From Cedecea lapagei (GTDB taxonomy: Bacteria; Pseudomonadota; Gammaproteobacteria; Enterobacterales; Enterobacteriaceae): a stretch of 64,000 bases of DNA. The position numbers and the translations under genes are program-made. Below the pieces are notes generated by a model that saw only the letters and a list, made by a program, of their open reading frames with translations, ran no database searches and had not been told where the DNA came from. Positions 9,096 to 17,074 of the stretch are shown one piece after another. The first letter of the stretch is position 1, and each line of letters opens with the position of its first letter. The stretch lies in NCBI RefSeq assembly GCF_900635955.1, contig NZ_LR134201.1:744001-808000 (forward strand), written 5' to 3'.

Positions 9096-9544
9096 GTAGG
9101 CAATCTTATTTTATTATTAATGCAATACTGCAGTTGAGCAATGCAACAAAGCAGGTTATGGGGCAGCGGATTGCATATTTTTTAGGGTTAAATCCAGGGC
9201 CAAGAGGTGCTGATGATGGAATTGACGGTTCAATCAATATAAATGGAGTAAAAATTCAATTTCAATCTAAACTGAGAGCAAGCAATTTAGACAAAGATGA
9301 TGCAAGGGCTCTGTATGCTGACATTGCCTATCATAAACCTAATGTTGTAATTATGTTGTCTGGGGTCGGTTATAAAGAAACATTCACCCAAAGGTTATTT
9401 TTTTACGATGACATAAAAAGTATCAAAGTTCATCTTCTTATATTACGAGATATTCTGGAGCATACGGATGCTTTCTCTAGAGCTTGTGCTGACCTCCCAG
9501 CGTTGAGATTTTTAGATGAGGAAATTAAAAAGGAAATTGGGTGA
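9092..9544 (+). CDS. Mrr-like restriction endonuclease-fold protein
   Basis: 150 codons. The core shows GADDGIDGSI (residues 39-48) followed by IQFQSK (55-60). This matches the Mrr/PD-(D/E)XK pattern in which a G-rich GxDGGIDG loop carries the metal-binding Asp and a (Q/E)xK strand follows. Mrr-type enzymes cleave DNA, often modified DNA. It is shorter than Mrr and lacks an obvious DNA-recognition domain, which the preceding protein might supply. It is the third gene of the ParA operon, joined by an ATGA overlap. The fold call is from motif order only and has not been tested by structure. Confidence 0.7.
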   Translation: MSRQSYFIINAILQLSNATKQVMGQRIAYFLGLNPGPRGADDGIDGSININGVKIQFQSKLRASNLDKDDARALYADIAYHKPNVVIMLSGVGYKETFTQRLFFYDDIKSIKVHLLILRDILEHTDAFSRACADLPALRFLDEEIKKEIG

Positions 9545-9592
9545 TGACGAAATATCTTAAGTTTGTATGTAACTATTAATTTCAAATTATCC

Positions 9593-9624
9593 TTTTGGAT
9601 GAAATTTTATCACTTCATCCAAAA
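9593..9624. terminator. convergent terminator
   Basis: An 11-base perfect inverted repeat (TTTTGGATGAA / TTCATCCAAAA) with a 10-base loop lies between the nuclease gene and the reverse-strand lipoprotein gene. It could stop transcription from both sides. Confidence 0.6.
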
Positions 9625-9649
9625 TGAATCCTGAGGTTAGCTAAGGTGA

Positions 9650-9985
9650 TTATAAACCATATACATTTATATAAAATTGTCCCTTGTCATCCTCTGTTTT
9701 CTGTATCCGATACGTAATTGGCAATGAATTTTTCATGTTTGGTTTGGCGAAGGTTAAATCAGCCGCACACTGATAAACATCCAGACCTGATTCATGGCTA
9801 ATTGTTCTGACATTTTCTACAGAAATACGCACATCCTTATCCAATGTCATCCCTTTCGCCATTGTCTTTCTGGCAATATCTACGACCAGATTTTTAGCAT
9901 CATCACTATTGCATTTTGGTGTTTTCTCGCCGCAGCCAGCCAACAAACCAGCCGCTATTAATACCAGAAGCATTGTTCTTTTCAT
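9650..9985 (-). CDS. small lipoprotein, unknown function
   Basis: 111 codons. The N-terminus is a lipoprotein signal (MLLVLIAAGLLAGC) with a lipidated Cys18 followed by GEK. The mature part is about 93 residues with two further Cys residues that could form a disulfide. I do not recognise the family. It is the last gene of a reverse-strand set of three, 30 bases after the previous one. Confidence 0.7.
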   Translation of the reverse strand: MKRTMLLVLIAAGLLAGCGEKTPKCNSDDAKNLVVDIARKTMAKGMTLDKDVRISVENVRTISHESGLDVYQCAADLTFAKPNMKNSLPITYRIQKTEDDKGQFYINVYGL

Positions 9986-10015
9986 CTAAGATTCCTTCGT
10001 TAATTAAGGCATTTA

Positions 10016-10375
10016 TTACTGCTTATTAAATAGACCATCCATTGTGCCTGCCGCAGAAATCCCACAGTAGCCTTCGCAACCACGAGTCATCACGCTGGCC
10101 TTACCGTTTTTCAGTTCACTAACTACTGCGACACACTGGCTGGTATTGTCATTCCAGACCCAGCGACGCTTCTGGCTTTCTCCGGCAGCTATTTGCTGTG
10201 CTGTCCCCTCCATATTGCATACGCCCGAACCATCCCCCGTTGAGGCATTAATGTTGAATTCAGCATTGCCCTTTCCCGGATGCAGGGTTAGAACCGCTCC
10301 GGGTTTTACGTACTGCTCTGCTGCGACAGGTAGCGTTATGGCTGTCATCAATAAGGCCAACAGTTTTCTATTCAT
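10016..10375 (-). CDS. periplasmic/secreted protein, unknown function
   Basis: 119 codons with a standard signal peptide (KLLALLMTAITLPVAA, cleavage probably after VAA). The mature protein holds four Cys residues (GVCNMEG, SQCVAVV, RGCEGYCG) that could pair in the periplasm. I do not recognise a family. It sits between a lipoprotein gene and a possible nuclease-fold gene on the same strand, with 14-30 base gaps, so the three are probably cotranscribed. Confidence 0.7.
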   Translation of the reverse strand: MNRKLLALLMTAITLPVAAEQYVKPGAVLTLHPGKGNAEFNINASTGDGSGVCNMEGTAQQIAAGESQKRRWVWNDNTSQCVAVVSELKNGKASVMTRGCEGYCGISAAGTMDGLFNKQ

Positions 10376-10389
10376 TATTTGATTCCCTG

Positions 10390-10938
10390 CTAAGTGATAC
10401 GGATGTTTTTGGTGATTTTCCCCAGTGCCAGCGGTCTGCGTTTTTCCACAAAGAAATAAACGACGTTGAATGCGGACTTGCGATGATTCCCTCGACCAAG
10501 AGAGGGCCAGTTGCGGAAAGATTCGATCTGTTCTTCTAAGTAGGGCGTGTCAGAGAAGTCAAACAGCACAAGCAAGGCTTTGCCGTCGTGCTTCATCAAT
10601 TTCTTTACTTCTGTACTGTTGACGGTCGCGGAGACATTGGAACGTGCCGCAGTTGGTTTACGTACTGCAAACTCAACGGCTACATCATCAATGACAAAAT
10701 CAATGTAACCGTGCCCGGATACAGTTCCTGACAGCTTGCTTTTTACTTCCGGTGAGACATTATCTGCAAACCAACCCAGCAAATAGCAACGTACCAAAGG
10801 CAGTAATTCCCGCTCGCTACATTCGTGCAGGCGCAGGGTTTTGACGAACTCCCTGCGATAAAGAGAACTGAAAAAATACTCAAAGCATTCCGTTATTTCT
10901 GTGATGGTGGTTGCCACAATGTTCTCCTTTTTGCCCAC
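10390..10938 (-). CDS. possible PD-(D/E)XK nuclease-fold protein
   Basis: 182 codons. The middle reads GHGYIDFVIDDVAVEFAVRK (residues 76-95), followed by a helix containing EVKKLMKHDGKALLVLFDF. This alternation of a metal-binding Asp, a strand with Glu and a basic residue, and a helix plus strand is like PD-(D/E)XK proteins, although the usual ExK is stretched to EFAVRK. Residues before it are helical with no known motif. The gene is first of a three-gene reverse operon and is divergent from a regulator. The nuclease idea is tentative. Confidence 0.6.
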   Translation of the reverse strand: MGKKENIVATTITEITECFEYFFSSLYRREFVKTLRLHECSERELLPLVRCYLLGWFADNVSPEVKSKLSGTVSGHGYIDFVIDDVAVEFAVRKPTAARSNVSATVNSTEVKKLMKHDGKALLVLFDFSDTPYLEEQIESFRNWPSLGRGNHRKSAFNVVYFFVEKRRPLALGKITKNIRIT

Positions 10939-11000
10939 TTTTGCTCTGCTGCTCAGTTGAATGGGCTTCCAATCCAGCTTAGTTGATCGATTGCAGCTGT

Positions 11001-11047
11001 TTTATGTCTATAAGTGACTCAATGGTTAATTTTATGTCCATTAGTGA
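11001..11047. promoter_or_regulatory. direct repeats in the divergent regulator promoter
   Basis: Two 17-base direct repeats (TTTATGTCTATAAGTGA and TTTATGTCCATTAGTGA, 15 of 17 identical) start 30 bases apart, about three helix turns. They lie between the reverse operon and the XRE/MrpJ-like gene, a position suited to operator sites of that regulator. Confidence 0.5.
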
Positions 11048-11105
11048 TGTTCATGCAAGAGTAAAAAAGCCACAGAATTCCTCTTATGGACGTTCTGGAG
11101 ATAAA

Positions 11106-11483
11106 ATGATGGTAAAACTGATGGCAGATTCAGCTGATAAGCTGGTAGGGCAGCGTATTCAGACTAGACGTAAAGAAGCAGGGCTTACTGCTGCCGATCT
11201 TGCAGAGACTATCGATATCTCTCAACAACAACTTTCCCGCTATGAACGCGGAACGAATAAGATCAATATTGCTCATTTAGTCAAAATTGCCGTTACTTTA
11301 AAAACTCCAATCAGCTGGTTCTTTATTGATTGTATGGAGGATTTAAATGTTTCTGATATCCCGATTAACTATGCCACTGGGCTTGACATTGAATTAAAAC
11401 AACGTCTCGAGCAAGTCTGGAATAAGCTAGACAACACTAAGAGGAAAAGCTTAATTATGTTTTTAGATGAGTTTATAAAATAA
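11106..11483 (+). CDS. XRE-type regulator, MrpJ-like
   Basis: 125 codons from ATG 11106, with GGAG at 11097-11100; ATG 11109 is equally possible and an ORF start at 10983 is less likely. The helix-turn-helix (residues 20-75) reads ISQQQLSRYERGTNKINI followed by LKTPISWFF. This is the pattern of MrpJ-type regulators, which control fimbriae and motility in enterobacteria. No fimbrial genes are nearby, so it may control the island or act at a distance. Confidence 0.8.
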   Translation: MMVKLMADSADKLVGQRIQTRRKEAGLTAADLAETIDISQQQLSRYERGTNKINIAHLVKIAVTLKTPISWFFIDCMEDLNVSDIPINYATGLDIELKQRLEQVWNKLDNTKRKSLIMFLDEFIK

Positions 11484-11751
11484 CAACCAAATTAGTTCCT
11501 GAGTGAAACTATTTGCATTAAAAGCATGACCCTGGTAAAATAACATTGCTGGATAGTGTCATATTGTCCAGTAGCTGATACAAACTAATTGCCAACTTAG
11601 CATTTCATTTTATTATCCCATCCTGATGGGAGGGCGTCTATCGTCTAAACAGTCAGTATGGCAATGGTCAATTATTGGGTTGTATCATCAATTCAAATGC
11701 ATATTTGCCGGAATAAAAACGATGAGTGTTATCCATCAGGAAGGGCTAGCT

Positions 11752-12144
11752 ATGCCCGTCGATCAGGAATTAATAAATATCATAATAAATGAAGCGGGAA
11801 ATCCTCCGCCGCATAAAGCCAAAATTACAGCCGTCAGTCTGTTATTTAAAAAACTGTGTTACAGCACTGAAAAGGGCGGTTACCATCCTGTCGAAATACG
11901 GCTTGTTTCACGCAATGATGAATGGTATTTCGATTACATCACCGACTTCAGTTATATGGGCGTGATTTACCCAGAACTGGAAAAGGAAATTGATATTAGC
12001 TGGAGTCAGCAATATGTCTTTCTGGCTCATGTTGGTGACCTGCCTGTTAACGCCGGAAGGGAGTTATTTGAACTCTGGCAATCCAACTTTATTCAGTATC
12101 ACGCCATGAACATCTACACCATTACCGTCCTGTGGGAAAGCTAA
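11752..12144 (+). CDS. DUF2787 family protein
   Basis: 130 codons from ATG 11752, which has AGGAAG upstream; earlier in-frame starts at 11626 and 11722 are less likely. The sequence GGYHPVEIRLVSR, then WYFDYITDFSYMG and ELWQSNFIQY, is the pattern I know from DUF2787 proteins carried by enterobacterial genomic islands near radC-like genes. Molecular function is unknown. Confidence 0.75.
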   Translation: MPVDQELINIIINEAGNPPPHKAKITAVSLLFKKLCYSTEKGGYHPVEIRLVSRNDEWYFDYITDFSYMGVIYPELEKEIDISWSQQYVFLAHVGDLPVNAGRELFELWQSNFIQYHAMNIYTITVLWES

Positions 12145-12186
12145 TCCCTCTGCACTAACTATCACTACTGACATGGAGAATTATCT

Positions 12187-12726
12187 GTGACGACTGACAG
12201 AGGGATACGTGCGTCTCAACAGGGCGAACTGGACTGTCTATGCGGTGCTTACTGTGTGGTTAACATGCTGAGCTGGTTGTATGACGGCAGGGTGAAACGA
12301 CGTCCGTTAATGAACCGGCTTATTCAGGCTTATCAGCAGCGCTGGCCTTTGCATGAATGGCTGACTGAAGGGATTGAAGAGGACCGTCTGGACTGGCTGA
12401 TAGCTCAGGTGCTGCAGAAAGGACATTACAGCCGCCAGTTCCCGGTTCAAATCACCAGACCCTTTTCAGGGAAACGGGGGTTATCAGACGGGCGACTTTT
12501 CAGGGAAATGCAGCGGTTTCTTGACGTCACTGACTATTCCCGCTTGATTATGCTCAGCGACCAGTTTCACTGGTCCCTTCTGGTCAAAATAGATGAAGAA
12601 ACGCTCTGCTTCTTCGACAGTAACGGGCGAACCACCATGCCCCGTAAAGCTTTCTCCCTGCGTACTGGCGTAACCCGCCGCCAGCTGTTTCCCGACGCCA
12701 TTTACTTCATTGAACGGGAGTTCTGA
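12187..12726 (+). CDS. papain/C39-like cysteine protease-fold protein
   Basis: 179 codons. A Cys-His-Asp set is visible in the right order: QQGELDCLCGAYC (Cys19 after an oxyanion-type Gln), QFHWSLLVKI (His128) and CFFDSNG (Asp144). This arrangement is that of papain-fold peptidases such as C39, or of related peptidase-fold hydrolases. No signal peptide, so it acts in the cytoplasm. It ends only 1 base before the start of a JAMM-domain gene. A protease next to a JAMM peptidase is suggestive, but no ubiquitin-like substrate is seen. Family membership is inferred from motifs. Confidence 0.65.
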   Translation: MTTDRGIRASQQGELDCLCGAYCVVNMLSWLYDGRVKRRPLMNRLIQAYQQRWPLHEWLTEGIEEDRLDWLIAQVLQKGHYSRQFPVQITRPFSGKRGLSDGRLFREMQRFLDVTDYSRLIMLSDQFHWSLLVKIDEETLCFFDSNGRTTMPRKAFSLRTGVTRRQLFPDAIYFIEREF

Positions 12727-12727
12727 C

Positions 12728-13180
12728 ATGGCCATGTTTACCCAGCGTGAAACCCGTATCCTTGACCAGGCGCGTGACATTATCAGCCGGTACTACCAGC
12801 GCGGGGTTCAACTCTGTTCCCCTAATGATGTGCGACGGTGCGTAATGGTTGAGTTGGCACCGCTTGAACATGAAGAGTTTGGCATCATCCTGCTCGATAA
12901 TCAGAATCAGCTACTGCACAAGGAAATCCTGTTCAGGGGGACGTTAAACACGGTTAGCGTTCACCCCCGCGAAGTTATCAAGCGTGTGCTGAAACATAAC
13001 GCCGCCGCCGTCATCCTTGTCCACAACCACCCCAGCGGCGAGCTTGAACCCAGCCGCTGCGATATCAGGTTGACTAAAAAGCTTCAGGAACTGCTCGAAA
13101 TGCTGGATGTGCGGCTGCTTGACCACTTTATCGTGGCGGGGACTGAAACGGTGTCTATGGCTGAACGGGGGCTAGTGTGA
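12728..13180 (+). CDS. RadC/YeeS-like JAMM-domain protein
   Basis: 150 codons from ATG 12728. The JAMM zinc motif is complete: HNHPSG at residues 99-104 and Asp112, with the upstream conserved Glu in the EEFGIILLD strand. RadC-like short proteins of this kind are common in genomic islands and prophages; their activity is unsettled (proposed DNA repair or peptidase). It is cotranscribed with the preceding Cys-protease-like gene (start 1 base after that stop). Confidence 0.9.
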   Translation: MAMFTQRETRILDQARDIISRYYQRGVQLCSPNDVRRCVMVELAPLEHEEFGIILLDNQNQLLHKEILFRGTLNTVSVHPREVIKRVLKHNAAAVILVHNHPSGELEPSRCDIRLTKKLQELLEMLDVRLLDHFIVAGTETVSMAERGLV

Positions 13181-13226
13181 TGCTGAAAGTTACCTGGTTT
13201 AATGTACGTTATTGCGGGTTACGTTC

Positions 13227-14156
13227 ATGAGCAGGGCTGCATTACGCCAGATTCAGCCAGTGGTGCAAACTAGCATGTTCGATGCGTATATTGGCGGTCT
13301 TGCACCATCGGGACGGCGGGGTATCACCAGCCTGTTAAACCGCAGCGCCAGCATACTTAAACACGGTATGGATGCAGATAACTATCCGTGGGAACAGCTT
13401 AACTACGCCGCCGTCGCTAAAGTACGTGCGGCACTGCTGGATGACGGTTACGCTGTGTCGTCGGTCAACATGGCGCTGTCAGCACTCCGGGGTGTGGTGC
13501 AGACGGCCTTTAATCTCAACTGCATGGATGCCGAAACGCTGGCACGTATCCGATCAGTGAAGCGCGTGAGCGGTGATATCCAGCGCAAAGGAAGGGCTCT
13601 AGACAAACAGGAAATCCGTGCGCTGATTCATGCCGCAAAACAGCATCCGCAACCGGTACGGCGCTACCGTGATGCCGCTATTGTGCTGACGCTTTGTGGA
13701 ACGGGCCTGCGGGCCGGGGAACTGGTTAAACTTGAACGCCGGGACTATGACAACGGTATCCTGACGGTGAGGCAAGGAAAGGGGCGCAAATACCGCGAAA
13801 TTCATGTGGCGGATGCGGTGGACAAGGCCATCCGCGCATGGCTTAAAGTCAGTGCAAACGAAGCTGAAAACGCACTGTTCAGCCGTATTCAGCGCAACAG
13901 TAAGGTGGCCAGCCAGCCTCTGACAACAACCGGGTTAACGGGTATCCTAGAGCAGTTACAGCATACGTCAGGCATAGCGCGGTTTACTCCACATGATATG
14001 CGGCGCACCTTCATCACCCGTTTGCTGGAGCAGGGCGTGGATATCAACACCGTCCGCCAACTGGCAGGCCACAGCGACATATCCACGACAACCCGCTATG
14101 ACTGTCGTGGTGAGAGCATGAAAATCAGCGCCAGTAAACGCATCAGGTGTTTTTAG
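13227..14156 (+). CDS. XerC/D-like tyrosine recombinase
   Basis: 309 codons from ATG 13227; an upstream TTG would add five codons. It has an N-terminal SAM-like domain and a catalytic domain with GTGLRAGEL, GKGRK, PHDMRRTF, AGHSDISTTTRYD, which supplies Arg, Lys, His-x-x-Arg, His and the Tyr nucleophile. It is a second, unrelated integrase in the island, 46 bases after the RadC-like gene, and probably came with a different mobile unit. The gene end overlaps a convergent broken gene by 14 bases. Confidence 0.9.
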   Translation: MSRAALRQIQPVVQTSMFDAYIGGLAPSGRRGITSLLNRSASILKHGMDADNYPWEQLNYAAVAKVRAALLDDGYAVSSVNMALSALRGVVQTAFNLNCMDAETLARIRSVKRVSGDIQRKGRALDKQEIRALIHAAKQHPQPVRRYRDAAIVLTLCGTGLRAGELVKLERRDYDNGILTVRQGKGRKYREIHVADAVDKAIRAWLKVSANEAENALFSRIQRNSKVASQPLTTTGLTGILEQLQHTSGIARFTPHDMRRTFITRLLEQGVDINTVRQLAGHSDISTTTRYDCRGESMKISASKRIRCF

Positions 14157-14759
14157 CTGTTGAGCCGTTTCCTGACGCGGCTTCAGTTTTATCTTCAGCA
14201 CTCAACCGCGCATACTTTTGATTCTGGACTTTAATCAGTGCATTGATATTTTCAGGCTGAAGCATCCACGCAACATCCTCACGTGCCCATTCTTTACCGT
14301 CAGAGAGACGTTTTAACCGGGGTTTCCATATTCCATACTCATTAAGTTTTTTTGCTACCGAAGCACATTTCTCACGATCTGACTCTTCCGTATAAAGCTT
14401 GTCAAAACGACCTTTAACGAGCTGGTAAACAGTGTAGATTTCCAGTGCCTTAGGGGATCTGGCCGGAACTATCATGGGGGGCTCCTCCAGCCCATAAATC
14501 CCGTTTAGCTCTCCCTCATTGAGCAGGTCATTAAACATGTGATTCACGCAGGCACTCAGCACATCCGCCGCTTTCTCTGCGTCGAATTTATCCGGGCTAA
14601 AACCCGCTCCCGTCAGTTTTCGGGCAATCAGTGCCAGTTTTTGCCGGGTATCCCGTCCCAGATAAAGAGCTTCTTCTCCAGAAATTCAAAGACCTCGTTA
14701 CTGCTTTTCCGTTCCCGGTGGCATTTAGCGTCAGCCTTGTTGCTTTGGTTACCAATCAC
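14143..14759 (-). pseudogene. frameshifted hypothetical protein
   Basis: The 3' part (14143-14676 region) is an open frame of about 178 codons ending STAKNT. The 5' part starts at GTG 14759 behind a strong GGAGGTGA ribosome site and reads VIGNQSNKADAKCHRERK and FEFLEK. The two parts join near 14672 in a GGAGAAGAAG run, where the frame must shift by one. In the 3' frame a stop lies just before this point. So one gene of about 205 codons has been broken by a single-base indel, or by sequencing error. I do not recognise its function. Confidence 0.6.
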
Positions 14760-14983
14760 AGGTCACCTCCATGAGAGTGTTGTGTTCAAAATATCACCAT
14801 TGAGCCTCAGTGGCCAATAGCCCTTGATGTGATCGTTTTGGAGCCAGAAAAAGCTGATCTCGGATGGCATAAACATGAACGATGCCCTGAACGTGCTCAA
14901 CGAAGGCAGCGTTGGGCGAATCCTTGCGTTTTTTGGTGGTTGTAAATAACCCCGCTCCTGAAGCAGCTCAAAGGAGCACAAGC

Positions 14984-15181
14984 ATGAACACCAACCGTAT
15001 TTTGCGTAAAAAAGAGGTTCTTCATCTGACGGGGATCTCGTCAGCGACGTTGTACCGACTCATCTCGAAAGGAGTCTTTCCTTTGTCAAAGAAGCTAACG
15101 GGTGACAGTGGCCGGGCGGTGGGTTGGCTGGAGAGTGATATCAATAACTGGGTTAACAGTCGTATGCAGGCGGGAAAATAA
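14984..15181 (+). CDS. AlpA-family transcriptional regulator
   Basis: 65 codons from ATG 14984 with AAGGAG upstream. AlpA proteins are small excisionase-like helix-turn-helix regulators that switch on integrase or island genes. The motif LRKKEVLHLTGISSATLYRL, followed by FPLSKKL and GWLESDINNWV, is typical. Its stop abuts the next start with no gap. Confidence 0.9.
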   Translation: MNTNRILRKKEVLHLTGISSATLYRLISKGVFPLSKKLTGDSGRAVGWLESDINNWVNSRMQAGK

Positions 15182-15628
15182 ATGAAAGAGATAATAGCTA
15201 AAACAAGTTCTGCGAAAGAAATAGCAGTCCCCTGGTTTGAAACCATGGGGAAACAGGTTGGGTTATCGAAACGTGCTACCGCTGCCATATTAAGGGAACA
15301 ACAGTTGCGGATACGTAAGCTTAACCGGGTATCTGCACGAATTTTGTCTGATGCCATCAAAAGAGGGGAGCACTGGTGGAAGGATGAGTGCAACATATAC
15401 GGTAAAATAGCGTGTATTCTTGACAGGTGTAAATACATCCCATGTGGAAGTGGAGCCTGTGCGCAATGTAACGCTGCTAAACAATTACATTACCAGGGCG
15501 TTTCGGTGGGGAATAGTTTACCGGGTCATACGACGTTAAATTTAGATTATTTAAGGCCGACTGATGATGAATATTCATCTGGCTGGACTGCAAATGACTT
15601 AGTTGAACGGCATCAGGATGGTTTTTAA
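15182..15628 (+). CDS. Cys-rich island protein, unknown
   Basis: 148 codons, starting on the base after the alpA stop. The middle contains four close Cys residues (CKYIPCGSGACAQC, residues 89-102) that look like a zinc-binding site. The N-terminal third (GLSKRATAAILREQQLRIRK) is basic and helical. I do not recognise the family. A similar Cys cluster occurs in the next gene, so the two could be related in function, perhaps in nucleic-acid binding. Confidence 0.6.
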   Translation: MKEIIAKTSSAKEIAVPWFETMGKQVGLSKRATAAILREQQLRIRKLNRVSARILSDAIKRGEHWWKDECNIYGKIACILDRCKYIPCGSGACAQCNAAKQLHYQGVSVGNSLPGHTTLNLDYLRPTDDEYSSGWTANDLVERHQDGF

Positions 15629-15672
15629 TCCTCAACAGGATATATCAATTTTGCCTGAATAAAAACCGGACA

Positions 15673-15709
15673 CATTACCCTGTTGCTTTACTCAGTTGGC
15701 AGGGTAATG
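15673..15709. promoter_or_regulatory. inverted repeat before the 283-codon gene
   Basis: A perfect 10-base inverted repeat (CATTACCCTG / CAGGGTAATG) with a 17-base loop, 20 bases before the next start. It may be an operator or an attenuating hairpin; no T tract follows, so it is not a simple terminator. Confidence 0.45.
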
Positions 15710-15729
15710 AATACAACCAGGAATATTAA

Positions 15730-16581
15730 ATGAACGAATCTTATTACTTCAGAACATCAGACCCGGATTACATTCGCCACGCACCGTCAAGGCTTGAGAT
15801 TTTAAGTAAAGCATTTCCCACTATTATTACGCAGCAGGAAAGTGAGCATGAATTGCAGCGTCTTATTCATTTACTAAAACTGAAAGGCAGCAATCGCTGC
15901 TATGACGTCATTGCCCAAAAACTCAGGCAGTGCAGAAACGGATCTCCATGCAACAGTCTTATATGCCCGCATTGCCAGCGGGAACGCATTCTGGCGCAAC
16001 TGGCTATGTTGCATGTCTTGCCGGAGAATTCAGCAGAATATGTGGGAGTGGTCCTGTTTTTCAACAAGGATACGCAAACTCCGCCGCCATGGAAGAACAC
16101 CGATGCGCTCAGGGCGCAAATCGGTCGTTATAAGCAGAGGATAAGCCGGGTACTTAACCGCCTGGGGTACGCCGGTCCGGCCACAGGCACCTTCAGTATG
16201 ATGCGACATATGCCTGATGGCCCAGAAGAGCATATTTTTTGGATTCCACAGTTATGTTTATTCCTGCCCAATGACAGCACGTTGATTAAAGGGCTAAAAG
16301 CGCATATGTCGCGAAGTGGTGGGGCATTCGTTGATGCATCGGTTGTCAACACGCCGGTGATTGTGCTCAGGTATAAAGACCCCGCTAGGCTGCTTTCATG
16401 CGCCCTGGATCCCGCCTGGCACACAACGGATTATACACTGACTGATAAAGACGTTCTTGTTAAGTCAAGAATGGAGCCACTGAAAGGCCGGACACTGTTA
16501 AAAAGCCTGCTTGCCCTGGACTCACTCGGAACAAATATTGTTTCTTTTTCATTTGGGCAACCTCCAGGGAAAGTGCCCTGA
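15730..16581 (+). CDS. Cys-rich protein, possible replication-type protein
   Basis: 283 codons. The N-terminal third has a zinc-ribbon-like cluster, CRNGSPCNSLICPHCQRER (residues 68-86), resembling the Cys motif of plasmid rolling-circle initiators. The HUH motif of such proteins is not evident (only EEHIFWIPQLCLF), so the comparison is weak. The gene stands downstream of alpA and upstream of a repeat-rich non-coding region. Function unknown. Confidence 0.6.
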   Translation: MNESYYFRTSDPDYIRHAPSRLEILSKAFPTIITQQESEHELQRLIHLLKLKGSNRCYDVIAQKLRQCRNGSPCNSLICPHCQRERILAQLAMLHVLPENSAEYVGVVLFFNKDTQTPPPWKNTDALRAQIGRYKQRISRVLNRLGYAGPATGTFSMMRHMPDGPEEHIFWIPQLCLFLPNDSTLIKGLKAHMSRSGGAFVDASVVNTPVIVLRYKDPARLLSCALDPAWHTTDYTLTDKDVLVKSRMEPLKGRTLLKSLLALDSLGTNIVSFSFGQPPGKVP

Positions 16582-16625
16582 TCTACCGGTAATGCAGCAA
16601 CTGCAATGCATTTTTGCTGTTGATC

Positions 16626-16670
16626 AAATTGCAGTGGAACGACGAATAACATCGGCAACCACTGCAATTT
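16626..16670. repeat. 12-base inverted repeat
   Basis: AAATTGCAGTGG at 16626-16637 and its exact complement CCACTGCAATTT at 16659-16670, with a 21-base spacer. Related words occur at 16598 (AACTGCAATG) and 16681 (AAACTGCAG), suggesting a cluster of binding sites. Confidence 0.6.
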
Positions 16671-16994
16671 CGTTGTTGTAAAACTGCAGCGCTGACGGGT
16701 GATCCTGATGGCGTTGATGCACTTTAAAATTCCAACTGTTCCGATTTTAACGTAACCGTCTGTTTTCTGCAGAGTCTTACGGATGCCTCTATGCACCCGA
16801 TCCTTGCCATTAACTGACGAGTTAGCGCATATGAGAGGGCTTTCTACATTTCTGCCAGTGAATATTCTACACACAATGGGGGAGCGGTCAGCGAACACCA
16901 TTGCCATTGAGCGCAACGGAGAGCTTGGGGACACGCAGCATAACGGAGGCTTCATTTCCTTCTCCTGCCATAAAAACGACACGGCGAACGAGCG

Positions 16995-17074
16995 CAGCGA
17001 GTGAGGGAAGGCGTCAGCCTGACTAGGGGGAGAGATTTGCGACCGGAGTGGAGCAAATCATGGGCGGAGCCCAT
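16995..17074 (+). ncRNA. candidate structured RNA or origin hairpins
   Basis: Three adjacent stems are visible: AGGC/GCCT at 17009-17020, GATTTGC/GCAAATC at 17034-17059, and ATGGGC/GCCCAT at 17060-17074 with a three-base loop. Such side-by-side stems in a gene-free, G-rich tract suggest selection on folding. Strand and transcription are not established. Confidence 0.3.

Noticed and set aside
16783..17004. 73-codon forward open frame
   Set aside because: It overlaps the hairpin tract, has no ribosome site and no resemblance to a known protein.
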